The notes beneath the pieces were generated by a model. The model had not been told where the DNA came from. It saw only the letters and a list, made by a program, of their open reading frames with translations, and searched no databases. From Streptomyces californicus (GTDB taxonomy: Bacteria > Actinomycetota > Actinomycetes > Streptomycetales > Streptomycetaceae), in the NCBI RefSeq assembly GCF_000717645.1, contig NZ_JNZZ01000011.1, positions 124,001 to 188,000 on the forward strand: a stretch of 64,000 nucleotides of DNA, in the 5' to 3' direction. Position numbers and translations under genes: made by a program. Position 1 is the first letter of the stretch. Every line of letters begins with the position of its first letter. Positions 1 to 7,331 of the stretch are shown here, one piece after another.

Positions 1-469
1 CGACCGCGCCGATCTCGACCCGGCCGGAACCGGTGATCTCGGCGTCCCCGGTGGAACGGTCCAGCCGGATGTCGCCGTGGTCGGTGGTGAGTTCGGCGCG
101 GGCCGCCTCGTCCACCCGGACGTCGCCCAGCGAGGTCTTGAGCCGCACCTCCCCGAGGGGGCCCTCGCAGATGAGGTTGCCCAGGGCGGTGGTGCCGCGC
201 ACATCGGAACCGGCGGGCAGTTCGATGCTCACCACGATGGAGCCCGGCCTGCCGAACAGGGACCGTTTCTTCGGGGTTCTGACGGTGAGGCGTCCGCCCG
301 AGCAGGAGACCTCGGTCTGCTGCACGGCGCGTACGTCCTCCTTGTCGGCCCCGTTGGCCGGCAGCACCTCCACGATCGTGTCGAGGCGCTTGCCGGCGGT
401 GATGCGGGCGGTGCCGGCGTCCAGCTCGACGACGGCGGAGATGGGTGCGGGGGTGTCGAAAGAAGGCAT
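1..469 (-). CDS. DUF4097-type beta-strand repeat protein (partial)
   Basis: The gene runs off the left edge, so only about 156 N-terminal residues are visible. It begins MPSFDTPAPISAVVELDAGT and alternates short hydrophobic strands with turns (for example VVSIELPAGSDVRGTTALGN). That is the repetitive beta pattern of DUF4097, also called putative adhesin, proteins. There is no signal peptide, and these proteins are usually cytoplasmic or surface-loosely-associated proteins of unknown function. An AGGACGGG stretch ahead of the ATG can serve as ribosome binding site. It lies downstream of, and in the same direction as, the HicB-like gene, but a MITE-like element separates them, so co-transcription is uncertain. 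Confidence 0.8.
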   Translation of the reverse strand, partial: MPSFDTPAPISAVVELDAGTARITAGKRLDTIVEVLPANGADKEDVRAVQQTEVSCSGGRLTVRTPKKRSLFGRPGSIVVSIELPAGSDVRGTTALGNLICEGPLGEVRLKTSLGDVRVDEAARAELTTDHGDIRLDRSTGDAEITGSGRVEIGAV

Positions 470-607
470 GGTCGTCCCGTCCTCGTGACTCGGTGTGCTG
501 AAGAAGTGGTCCGGCCGCCGCTCCGGCGGCCGCTGTGCGTGACGTCGGCGGACCGGACGGTCCACCGGTGATGGCGGTACGGAGGGGGCTCCGGGCCCCC
601 GGGTTCC

Positions 608-784
608 AGGGCCTGTCTGACCAGTCCCGTCGTCGCCCGTAGGGCGGCCGCGCGGCGTCAGGTGCGTGCTCTCGGCGTGCCGCGGCTCCCGGCCCTCGTA
701 CAGGACGTACTCGGGTCTGCGGCCGGTGCGGCGAGAGTGCGTGCATGGCGTCGTGAGGCAGACGGGAATGGTCAGACAGGCCCT
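608..784. mobile_element. MITE-like element with 24-bp terminal inverted repeats
   Basis: AGGGCCTGTCTGACCA at 608-623 is matched perfectly in inverted orientation at 769-784. The match extends to 24 bp (608-631 against 761-784) with a single mismatch. The 177-bp element has no plausible gene of its own, so it looks non-autonomous. No clear target-site duplication is visible. Its right end overlaps the TAG stop codon of the HicB-like gene by two bases. It fills most of the gap between that gene and the DUF4097 gene (470-782) and could fold into a long hairpin in the transcript. Confidence 0.7.
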
Positions 785-1301
785 AGCGGACCCAGCCGGT
801 GAAACCGCCGGAGCTCTTGCCCCGGCCCGACGCGTTCGGCCGCTCACCGCCGTCGAGGGCGAGGGAGACCGCCCATACGAGCCAGGCGTTGACCGACAGG
901 CCCTCGGCGGCCGCCGCCCCCTCGGCCCGGCCCTTGAGGTGGGCCGGGAGGCGGAGGTTGATCCGCACCATGGTCCCGTCGTCGGCGTCCCCGGCCGGGG
1001 GCGCCGCCACGACGGGGGCCGCGGCGAGCTCCCGCACCTCGGCCACCGGCTCCGGCGCGGGCGGCGGCGTCACCACGAACTCGGGGTCGAGTCCGCGCAG
1101 CCGCACGTCCACCGAACCGGGGGCCAACTCCCGGGTGACGTCTCCCATCGCGGCGGAGAGCACGTTGAGCAGGGTCAGCCGGGCGGCGGACTCCAGCGGA
1201 ACGCTGAGCCGCTCGGCCAGGGCGCGGGCTTCGTCTCCGCTGGCATCCGCGGCGGCGGCGAGTTCCCGCCGGAGGTTGTCGACGTAGGGGGTGAGGTCCA
1301 T
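783..1301 (-). CDS. HicB-family / ribbon-helix-helix antitoxin-like regulator
   Basis: 172 aa. The C-terminal part around residues 108-155 (MVRINLRLPAHLKGRAEGAAAAEG..SVNAWLVWAVSLAL) matches the Arc/HicB ribbon-helix-helix DNA-binding fold: a basic beta strand followed by two helices. The N-terminal half (PYVDNLRRELAAAADASGDEARALAERL) is helical. No HicA-like toxin gene is adjacent, so it is more likely a stand-alone DNA-binding regulator than half of a toxin-antitoxin pair. The ATG has no good Shine-Dalgarno sequence. A promoter 6 nt upstream suggests a leaderless transcript. Phased TGGCA motifs cover that promoter, which fits autorepression. A MITE-like element abuts its stop codon. Confidence 0.75.
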   Translation of the reverse strand: MDLTPYVDNLRRELAAAADASGDEARALAERLSVPLESAARLTLLNVLSAAMGDVTRELAPGSVDVRLRGLDPEFVVTPPPAPEPVAEVRELAAAPVVAAPPAGDADDGTMVRINLRLPAHLKGRAEGAAAAEGLSVNAWLVWAVSLALDGGERPNASGRGKSSGGFTGWVR

Positions 1302-1492
1302 GGCTCAACTATGGCACACGAATGGCACCACGTCGAGCCACATTGGCGCACCTTTTCTGAAAACGCCCCTGAGCTGGTCCTTCTTCGCCTAATCTCTCAT
1401 CGCGCCACCAGAATCACCACCGTGGCACCCCCCAGTGGCATCACAGGAGAGCCACCTGGCACCACTTGGCATCAGCGCATCCCATCTGGCAC
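1301..1492. promoter_or_regulatory. Helically phased TGGCA(C/T) motif array, probable operator
   Basis: TGGC-type hexamers begin at 1301 (TGGCTC), 1312 (TGGCAC), 1323 (TGGCAC) and 1344 (TGGCGC), spaced 11, 11 and 21 bp. A second cluster begins at 1423 (TGGCAC), 1436 (TGGCAT), 1457 (TGGCAC), 1467 (TGGCAT) and 1487 (TGGCAC), spaced 13, 21, 10 and 20 bp. Apart from the 13-bp interval, these are one or two helical turns, so the sites lie on one face of the DNA. Ribbon-helix-helix proteins bind such arrays cooperatively. The adjacent HicB-like protein is the obvious candidate ligand; that is inference. Confidence 0.55.
1302..1336 (-). promoter_or_regulatory. Predicted leaderless promoter of the HicB-like gene
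   Basis: Read on the minus strand: a -35-like TCGACG (1331-1336), a 17-bp spacer (1314-1330) and a -10-like CATAGT (1308-1313), then 6 nt to the ATG. Each box matches consensus at 4 of 6 positions. The distance to the start codon implies a leaderless mRNA. TGGCA motifs lie inside the spacer and over the -10. Confidence 0.5.
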
Positions 1493-1504
1493 CACCCCGA
1501 CACC

Positions 1505-1725
1505 ACCGAACCACGGCCCGAGCGACGGCCCGCCTTCACCAGCGCACCGCCACGCCAGACCCCGGCCCACCCGGCAACCACCGCACCACGGCCCGAACGA
1601 CGGCCCGCCGTGGCACGCGCCCGGCCACACCGGACCCCGGCCCAACACCACCAAACCACAGCTCGTGCAACGGCCCACCCCGCCCCGCCGTCACCCGCGC
1701 ACCGCCGCCCGGACCACGGCCCACG
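1505..1725. repeat. Degenerate tandem repeat, about 70-75 bp period
   Basis: A block close to ACCGAACCACGGCCCGAGCG starts at 1505, recurs at 1580 and recurs more weakly at 1650. This C-rich stretch is part of the 531-bp gene-free region 1302-1832. Apart from these repeats and the TGGCA motifs I see no RNA gene or coding region there. Long open frames across it are low-complexity. Confidence 0.45.
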
Positions 1726-1832
1726 CCGCCCCCGCGTGGCGCGCGCGCCACCGCCGTACACGCGATGTACAGACGGAGAACGCCCAGCCGGGCCCCCGGC
1801 ACGCCGCACCACCCCACCCCCCGGAGCCCCCG

Positions 1833-2186
1833 ATGCCTCCCGCGCCCCCGCCGCAGAGCCCTCCGCCGGCCTACCAGGCCCTCTGCTCCCACACCCACCT
1901 GTTCCCCGGAGCCCGCTGCCGCCTCCAGGGCCTGCCCCACCCGGAGGCGTTCGCCGCGGACCCGGAGCCGGTCGACGTCCACCTGCGCTTCTCCGACGGC
2001 ACGGCCGCCCCCGCCGACCTCCGCACGGACCCGGCCACCCTCACCGTGGCCGCCCACACCACGGCGGCCGGCACCCCGCTCGACGAAAGCGCCTGGTTCG
2101 TCAAGGGAGTCACGCTCGACCGGGACGAGGTGGAGATGACCATCGGCGCCCGCGCCCCGTCGCCTCCGCCCGCCGCGGCCGGATAG
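1833..2186 (+). CDS. Small conserved-looking hypothetical protein
   Basis: 117 aa. After a Pro-rich leader (MPPAPPPQSPPPAY) the sequence becomes well mixed (QALCSHTHLFPGARCRLQGLPHPE, then VDVHLRFSDGTAAPADLR), with a PDPEPVDVHLRFSDG-like beta pattern typical of folded proteins. I do not recognise a family. A GGAG 6 nt before the ATG supports this start over the longer upstream open frame, which is low-complexity. It diverges from the HicB-like gene across the TGGCA array and might be co-regulated by it. Confidence 0.55.
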   Translation: MPPAPPPQSPPPAYQALCSHTHLFPGARCRLQGLPHPEAFAADPEPVDVHLRFSDGTAAPADLRTDPATLTVAAHTTAAGTPLDESAWFVKGVTLDRDEVEMTIGARAPSPPPAAAG

Positions 2187-2290
2187 GACGCCGGACGCAC
2201 CGAGATCCCGCCCGGGACGAAAGCCCGAGCGGGACGGACGAGAACACGACGAGGAACGAGGAACGAGGCACGAAGCCCAGCACCACCACC

Positions 2291-2322
2291 TACTCGCCTA
2301 CTCGGCTACTCGGCTACTCGAC
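2291..2322. repeat. 8-bp tandem repeat (TACTCGGC), four copies
   Basis: Units at 2291, 2299, 2307 and 2315 read TACTCGCC, TACTCGGC, TACTCGGC and TACTCGAC. The last two copies run into the 3' end of the minus-strand small gene that ends at 2314. Confidence 0.6.
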
Positions 2323-2490
2323 CCAGCGGCCGCCGTCCCGGCGGTGCTCCTGGGGCGGTCCGCCCCTGCCCGTCCGCTGCTCCTTGGGCTGTTTCGCGGC
2401 CTCGGGGACCTGGCCGTGGAAGTACACGAGCTTCCCCTGCCCACGTGCCCCCAGACCGTGGTGCCCCTTCGCCGGTTGCTTCTTTCCCAT
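2314..2490 (-). CDS. Small basic hypothetical protein (58 aa)
   Basis: It begins MGKKQPAKGHHGLGARGQGK and is rich in Lys, Gly, Gln and Arg with one hydrophobic patch (KLVYFHGQV), suggesting a soluble nucleic-acid-binding or disordered protein. The start is set by a strong GAGGAGG 8 nt upstream of the ATG, which makes the longer in-frame upstream extension unlikely. No family recognised. It diverges from the baeRF-like gene at 2690. Confidence 0.6.
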   Translation of the reverse strand: MGKKQPAKGHHGLGARGQGKLVYFHGQVPEAAKQPKEQRTGRGGPPQEHRRDGGRWVE

Positions 2491-2689
2491 GAGCCGGCCT
2501 CCTCGCGTGGATCGCGTCCAGGACGCGTCCGGCGGATCAGGATCGGACCCGGTCAGGATCCGCTGAACGCGCCCCGGGGTCATGGCGTACGGAATACGAC
2601 GGTCCCCTCACGGTACTGCGGGCCCGGTGGCGCGGCGACCGGCGGACGTTCGCGCTGCGACACGGGGCAATCGGTGTGATGCTCGCAAA

Positions 2690-3865
2690 GTGCATATCTC
2701 TGAACTGACTCCCCGTATCCGTGCAGAGCTGGGCAAGCCGCGGCCCTACCCGGCGATCACGCTGGTCATGCCGACCGACCCGGACTTCCGGTTCAACGAC
2801 AAGGACCGCATCCTCCTGCGCGACCTGGTGACGGAGGCCAAGCGCCGGCTGGCCGACGATCCCGGTGTGGAGCGGGAGGCGCGGCTGGAACTGAGGGACC
2901 GCCTGCTGGACCCCGACGTGATCGAGCGGGCGGACGAGACGTCACCGGGCGGCGACGCCATGGTGGTATACGTGGCGGTGGGCGAGCCGGTGCAGGTGTG
3001 GCGCGTGGCGTCACCGCGCGAGGTCCGGCCCCGGGTGGAGTTCGCCGAGGAGTTCCTCGTCCGCTACCTGGTCGACGCCGAGCAGCGGTCCCAGCCGTAC
3101 CTGGTACTCGTCCTGGACCAGGAGATGTGCCGGCTCCACCGCGGCTCCGTACGCAGGCTGACCGAGGTGACCGAGCACGGCTTCCCCGCCGCGCCGCAGA
3201 TCCCCTCGCCCGAGGACGCCGTCCCGGGGCCGATCCCGAACGCCGCCCCGTACCGGGGGCACGAGGAGCGGGTGGAGCAGTACCTGAAGGCGGTCGACGG
3301 ACACCTCGGCGACTACCTCGACGCGCACGGCCCGCTGCCGCTGTTCGTCATCGGGGGTACGAAGATCCTCCCCGCGTTCGAGGGCCTCACCGCCCACGGC
3401 GGAGCGGTCTCCGGGACGCTCACGCTCGCCGGCATGGACACCGCGTCCCCGCAGGACCTGGCCGAGCGCCTCGGTCCCACCCTCGACGACTTCCACGCCC
3501 GGCAGGCCGCCGACGCGGTGGCCGAACTCGGGGAGGCGCGCGGACAGGAGAAGGTCGCGGAGGGCCCGGAACAGGTGTGGACCGCCATCGCGGACCGCCG
3601 GGTGCGGCGGCTGGTGCTGGAGGAGTCGCTGGTGCTGGCCGGCCGGATCACCGGCGAGGGCCGCGACCTGAAGATCGTCCAGCTCCCCGAACCGGTGACC
3701 CTCCCGAACCCGGCCCCGGACGTCGAACCGCCCCCGGCCGACGTCGCCACCGACATCGTGGAACGGCTGGTGGACGGCGCGGTGGCGGGCGAGGCGGAGG
3801 TGCTGTTCGTCCCCGACGACACCCTCCCCGACTCCGGAGGCGTGGCGGCCCTGCTGCGGTACTGA
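2690..3865 (+). CDS. baeRF-type (bacterial archaeo-eukaryotic release factor-like) protein
   Basis: 391 aa. It opens with ISELTPRIRAELGKPRPYPAITLVMPTDPDFRFNDKDRI, and later has a LVLVLDQEMCRLHRG strand-turn, a PLFVIGGTKILPAFEG segment and a C-terminal VLFVPDDTLPDSGG..ALLRY. This organisation matches the Streptomyces proteins annotated as baeRF family (group 3-like), distant relatives of aRF1/eRF1 domains proposed to act on ribosomes. The function is not established. The GTG at 2690 is chosen because homologous sequence starts here; upstream residues look like translated intergenic DNA. A very strong hairpin terminator follows. Confidence 0.75.
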   Translation: MHISELTPRIRAELGKPRPYPAITLVMPTDPDFRFNDKDRILLRDLVTEAKRRLADDPGVEREARLELRDRLLDPDVIERADETSPGGDAMVVYVAVGEPVQVWRVASPREVRPRVEFAEEFLVRYLVDAEQRSQPYLVLVLDQEMCRLHRGSVRRLTEVTEHGFPAAPQIPSPEDAVPGPIPNAAPYRGHEERVEQYLKAVDGHLGDYLDAHGPLPLFVIGGTKILPAFEGLTAHGGAVSGTLTLAGMDTASPQDLAERLGPTLDDFHARQAADAVAELGEARGQEKVAEGPEQVWTAIADRRVRRLVLEESLVLAGRITGEGRDLKIVQLPEPVTLPNPAPDVEPPPADVATDIVERLVDGAVAGEAEVLFVPDDTLPDSGGVAALLRY

Positions 3866-3883
3866 CACGCACGCACACCGACA

Positions 3884-3918
3884 GAAGCCCGGCCCGGATC
3901 TGATCCGGGCCGGGCTTC
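3884..3918. terminator. Perfect 17-bp inverted repeat terminator
   Basis: The arms 3884-3900 and 3902-3918 (GAAGCCCGGCCCGGATC and its complement) are perfectly complementary around a single central base, so the real loop opens to a few nucleotides. It lies between the baeRF-like gene and the convergent tRNA-Thr gene and can stop transcription from both sides. Confidence 0.85.
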
Positions 3919-3924
3919 TCGCCG

Positions 3925-3998
3925 GGCCCCCTGTCGGATTCGAACCGACGACATCCGACTTACAAGATCGGAGCTCTGGCCAGCTGAGCTAAGGAGGC
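3925..3998 (-). tRNA. tRNA-Thr (anticodon UGU)
   Basis: On the minus strand the gene reads GCCTCCTTAGCTCAG... with acceptor GCCTCCT pairing AGGGGGC. The D-loop is TTAGCTCAGCTGG, the anticodon stem CCGAT/GTCGG encloses loop CTTGTAA (anticodon TGT, plus-strand 3962-3964), and the T arm GTCGG-TTCGAAT-CCGAC is complete. No CCA is encoded. TGT decodes ACA, a rare codon in this high-GC genome. The tnpB element lies just upstream of the gene without interrupting it. Confidence 0.95.
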
Positions 3999-4150
3999 GA
4001 GGGCACACGTCGATGACGCGCGCCAGTACGCCACAACTCTACACAGCGGCGCTCCCCCGCGGGCAGGCATATCGGCAGCCGTAACCACCCCGCCCGCCTG
4101 TTCGTTGAACGCACTGCAGTGCCATCCGGATATCGGACGGGGGTGGGGCC

Positions 4151-5599
4151 GTGGTCGAGCCCACGGGGAAGGGCGAGGCCGTGCGCGTCATCGGCGCGGA
4201 GGCCGGGCGGGTCAAGCGGGAAGTGCTGGGCGTCCCCGACCGGGCCAAGCACCGGCGAAAGGCGGCCGTACCGGTGCGGCGGCGAGCGCCGGAGGCCGAC
4301 ACCCGTCAGCGCGTGTACCGGTACCGCTGCTACCCCACCCCCACCCAGACCGCGCAGTTGACCCAGACCTTCGGCGCCTGCCGCTGGGCCTACAACGAGG
4401 GCCTCGCCCTCCGGGACAGGGCCTGGCGCGAGCACCGCGTGTCGCTCGGGTTCGCGGAGTCCTGCCGCGCCCTCACGGGCTGGCGGAACGCCGAGGGGAC
4501 GCGGTGGCTCCAGGAAGTGTCCTCGGTCGTCCTCCAACAGGCACTGCGCCATCTGGACGCCGCGTTCGGCCGGTTCTTCCAGGGCACGGCCAGGCACCCG
4601 CGTCGGCGGAAGAAGGGCCGCTCCCGCGACGCGGCGACCTACGTCCGTACGGGATTCCGCTGGACGGAGGACCCGGAGCGGCCGGGGACCGGACTGATCG
4701 CGCTGGCGAAGCAGGCCGGGCCGCTGCGCGTCCGGTGGTCCCGGCCGCTTCCGGAGGGGGCGCGGCCCGTGAAGCTGACCGTGAGCCGCGACCGGGCGGG
4801 GCGTTTCTTCGTCTCGGTGCTGGTGGAGGAGCGGATCGAGCCGCTGCCGCCGGTGTTCCTGCCCACGGGCGGCGCACCGAAGGCGGTCGGACTGGACCTC
4901 GGCCTGGCGGCACTGGTCACCCTCGACGACGGGGAGAAGGTGGAGCACCCCCGGCTGCTCAAGAAGTACGGGGCGAAGCTCGCGGCCCGCCAGCGGAGCC
5001 TGCACCGCAAGAAGAAGGGGTCGAACAACAGGAACAAGGCGCGGCAGGAGATCGCGCGGCTGTACGCCCTGATCGGCGATGCCCGCAGGGACGCGCTGGA
5101 CCGGCTCACCACCCGCCTCGTGCGCGAGAACCAAGTGCTCGTGGTGGAGGACCTGTCCGTCGCCTCTCTCGTACGGTCACCGCGGGGAGAGGGGCGGCGA
5201 CGCAAGGCCGGTCTGAACCGCGCGATCCTGGACGCCTCGTGGGGCGAGCTGCTCCGGCAGTTGCGGTACAAGTGCGCGTGGTACGGGCGGACGCTGGTCG
5301 TCGTGGACCGGTTCTTCCCGTCGACCCGGCGGTGCTCCGCCTGTGGGGCGTACGGCCCGAAAACAGACCTGGCCGTACGCGGCTGGTCCTGCGGCGCGTG
5401 CGGTGCGGCGCACGACCGGGACGTGAACGCCGCACGGAATCTGCGCGACGAGGGGCTGCGGCTGTACGGGCTGGTGGCGTCGGCGCTGCCAGCCGGGCGG
5501 GCGGTGCCGTCGATGATCAGGGCGTCCGAGACACCCGACTGTGTGCGGGTGCGGGTACGAGAGGACGTGCGTGCCGGACCGACGGGCCGTCGGCCGTGA
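4151..5599 (+). CDS. tnpB: TnpB-type RNA-guided nuclease, IS200/IS605 (IS1341-like) family
   Basis: 482 aa from the GTG at 4151. The family core begins near RVYRYRCYPTPTQ (about residue 53), so there is a basic N-terminal extension of about 50 residues. RuvC-I is VGLDLG with Asp249, RuvC-II is VVEDL with Glu333, and a CSAC..CGAC zinc ribbon precedes HDRDVNAARN (Asp422/Asp424). All catalytic positions are therefore present. A basic helix (RQRSLHRKKKGSNNRNKARQ) is the usual nucleic-acid-binding stretch. No TnpA gene is present, so the element cannot transpose by itself. A 12-bp palindrome GCACTGCAGTGC (4111-4122) lies upstream and may belong to the left end. The exact start codon is uncertain. 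Confidence 0.9.
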   Translation: MVEPTGKGEAVRVIGAEAGRVKREVLGVPDRAKHRRKAAVPVRRRAPEADTRQRVYRYRCYPTPTQTAQLTQTFGACRWAYNEGLALRDRAWREHRVSLGFAESCRALTGWRNAEGTRWLQEVSSVVLQQALRHLDAAFGRFFQGTARHPRRRKKGRSRDAATYVRTGFRWTEDPERPGTGLIALAKQAGPLRVRWSRPLPEGARPVKLTVSRDRAGRFFVSVLVEERIEPLPPVFLPTGGAPKAVGLDLGLAALVTLDDGEKVEHPRLLKKYGAKLAARQRSLHRKKKGSNNRNKARQEIARLYALIGDARRDALDRLTTRLVRENQVLVVEDLSVASLVRSPRGEGRRRKAGLNRAILDASWGELLRQLRYKCAWYGRTLVVVDRFFPSTRRCSACGAYGPKTDLAVRGWSCGACGAAHDRDVNAARNLRDEGLRLYGLVASALPAGRAVPSMIRASETPDCVRVRVREDVRAGPTGRRP

Positions 5600-5706
5600 T
5601 GCCTGTGGAGTCCGTGTGAGACCGGCAAGGCGCCGCCCCCAGGGCGGTGTCCGGCCGGCGGTGGGCGCCGAAGCAGGAATCCCCCGCGTGAGCAGGGGTG
5701 GATCAA
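5540..5706 (+). ncRNA. Candidate omega (right-end) RNA and element right end
   Basis: In characterised TnpB loci the guide RNA overlaps the tnpB 3' end and extends to the right end. Here the region is highly structured: a stem formed by GGCGCCGCCC and its partner near 5632-5670, then a terminal hairpin CCCCCGC-gtga-GCaGGGG around 5681-5698, then TGGATCAA ending at 5706. TCAA is the right cleavage tetranucleotide known from IS608. If this is the boundary, the guide would start at 5707 (AAGTGCGCTGCTCTGCC...). The 5' boundary given is approximate. Confidence 0.45.
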
Positions 5707-5811
5707 AAGTGCGCTGCTCTGCCCCCGGCGTCCGTCCGGCGGGCTTTTCGTGACCCAAGAGGTACTGACAGAACAGGTGAACGCCAGGTAGCGTCGCGGC
5801 AGGTTCGCGCA

Positions 5812-5827
5812 AGTGGACCAGACCACT
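5812..5827. promoter_or_regulatory. dre-like DasR operator upstream of msiK
   Basis: AGTGGACCAGACCACT matches the DasR-response palindrome AGTGGTCTAGACCACT at 14 of 16 positions and lies 51 bp before the msiK start. DasR is the GntR-family repressor that senses amino-sugar phosphates and controls N-acetylglucosamine and chitin use in Streptomyces. Control of msiK by DasR fits the role of MsiK as ATPase of sugar importers, including those for chitobiose. Confidence 0.72.
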
Positions 5828-5878
5828 CCCTACTCGGATCGTCCGGCACGTTCCTGCCGGTTGAGGAGAAGATCCATC

Positions 5879-7015
5879 ATGGCCAGCGTCACGTTCGACA
5901 AGGCGTCCCGCGTCTACCCCGGCTCCACGAAGCCGGCGGTGGACCAGCTCGAGATCGACATCGCGGACGGCGAGTTCCTCGTCCTCGTCGGTCCCTCCGG
6001 TTGCGGCAAGTCGACCTCCCTGCGCATGCTCGCGGGTCTCGAGGACGTCAACGGCGGTGCGATCCGCATCGGCGACCGCGACGTCACGCACCTGCCGCCG
6101 AAGGACCGGGACATCGCCATGGTGTTCCAGAACTACGCGCTCTACCCGCACATGAGCGTCGCGGACAACATGGGCTTCGCGCTCAAGATCGCCGGTGTGA
6201 ACAAGACCGAGATCCGGGCGAAGGTCGAAGAGGCCGCCAAGATGCTCGACCTCACCGAGTACCTGGACCGCAAGCCCAAGGCGCTCTCCGGTGGTCAGCG
6301 CCAGCGTGTGGCGATGGGCCGCGCGATCGTGCGTGAGCCGCAGGTGTTCCTCATGGACGAGCCGCTGTCGAACCTCGACGCCAAGCTCCGCGTCTCCACC
6401 CGTACGCAGATCGCCTCGCTGCAGCGCCGCCTCGGCATCACCACCGTGTACGTCACCCACGACCAGGTCGAGGCTCTCACCATGGGCGACCGGGTCGCGG
6501 TGCTGAAGGACGGGCTGCTCCAGCAGGTCGACTCGCCGCGCAACATGTACGACCGCCCCGCCAACCTCTTCGTCGCCGGCTTCATCGGCTCCCCCGCGAT
6601 GAACCTCGTCGAGGTCCCGATCACCGACGGCGGCGTGAAGTTCGGCAACAGCGTCGTCCCGGTCTCCCGCGAGGCGCTCACCGCCGCCGCGGACCGCGGT
6701 GACACCACCGTCACGGTCGGCATCCGCCCCGAGCACTTCGACATCGTCGAGCACGGCGGCGCCGCCGCGAAGACGCTGACCAAGGACTCCTCGGACGCGC
6801 CGGCCGGTCTCGCCGTCTCCGTCAACGTCGTCGAGGAGCTCGGCGCCGACGGCTTCGTCTACGGCTCCACGCAGGTCGGCGGCGAGCACAAGGACCTGGT
6901 CGTCCGCGTCGGCGGCCGCGCCGTCCCGGAGAAGGGCACCGAGCTGCACGTCGTCCCGCGCCCGGACGAGCTGCACGTCTTCGCCACCTCCACCGGCGAG
7001 CGCCTCACCAACTGA
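5879..7015 (+). CDS. msiK: Multiple-sugar ABC importer ATPase MsiK
   Basis: 378 aa, the usual MsiK length. Visible motifs are Walker A GPSGCGKST, Q-loop FQNYALYPHMSV, signature LSGGQRQRVAMGRA, Walker B VFLMDEPLSNLD, and switch VTHDQVEA. A C-terminal regulatory OB-type region follows from about residue 240 (VGIRPEHFDIVEHGG..). MsiK is the shared ATPase that energises several carbohydrate ABC importers (cellobiose, maltose, chitobiose) whose operons lack their own ATPase. A GAGGAG lies 10 nt upstream of the ATG. Regulation by DasR is suggested by the dre-like site. The gene is monocistronic, closed by a hairpin at 7116-7160. Confidence 0.95.
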   Translation: MASVTFDKASRVYPGSTKPAVDQLEIDIADGEFLVLVGPSGCGKSTSLRMLAGLEDVNGGAIRIGDRDVTHLPPKDRDIAMVFQNYALYPHMSVADNMGFALKIAGVNKTEIRAKVEEAAKMLDLTEYLDRKPKALSGGQRQRVAMGRAIVREPQVFLMDEPLSNLDAKLRVSTRTQIASLQRRLGITTVYVTHDQVEALTMGDRVAVLKDGLLQQVDSPRNMYDRPANLFVAGFIGSPAMNLVEVPITDGGVKFGNSVVPVSREALTAAADRGDTTVTVGIRPEHFDIVEHGGAAAKTLTKDSSDAPAGLAVSVNVVEELGADGFVYGSTQVGGEHKDLVVRVGGRAVPEKGTELHVVPRPDELHVFATSTGERLTN

Positions 7016-7115
7016 CGCACTCCGGCAGACGCGCTCCGGCAGACGCACGCCGGTCGGCACACGTCGACCGGCACGCATCGACCGGCACGCGTCGGCCGAC
7101 GCCACCGCCGTACGC

Positions 7116-7160
7116 ACGGCCCCGCCTCCCCGGGCGACACCCCCGGGGGCGCGGGGCCGT
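7116..7160. terminator. Hairpin terminator after msiK
   Basis: ACGGCCCCGC at 7116-7125 pairs perfectly with GCGGGGCCGT at 7151-7160, with a secondary CCCGGG/CCCGGG pairing inside. The gene-free stretch 7016-7331 also contains short direct repeats (CTCCGGCAGACGC twice at about 7020-7048, TCGACCGGCACGC twice at about 7065-7091). I see nothing else in it apart from the expected promoter region of the following gene. Confidence 0.7.
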
Positions 7161-7331
7161 TCGCATGGTCCCGGGAGATTTGGGTTTCGGTGGCGGACCG
7201 GGTCAAATACCCCGGCACACTGCGCATTTCACCCCGGCTCGTCAACCTCGTATTCGAAAGGACGCGTCGAACCATCCCCCACGAGAGTGACGAATTGTCG
7301 CCGATCCATCACTGGCCGCTACGCTCGCTGC

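Noticed and set aside
9..571. Plus-strand frames at the left edge
   Set aside because: They are antisense to the DUF4097 gene, whose minus-strand product shows the regular beta-strand pattern.
666..1832. Long N-terminal extension of the 1833-2186 hypothetical gene
   Set aside because: The frame passes through the MITE-like element, antisense to the HicB-like gene and through Pro/Arg-rich repeats. The ATG at 1833 has a GGAG and begins the well-mixed sequence.
3925..3998. tRNA-Thr as an integration (att) site for the tnpB element
   Set aside because: The tRNA gene is intact and IS200/IS605 elements insert at short tetra- or pentanucleotides, not by site-specific recombination into tRNA 3' ends. 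No duplicated tRNA 3' segment was seen in the window.
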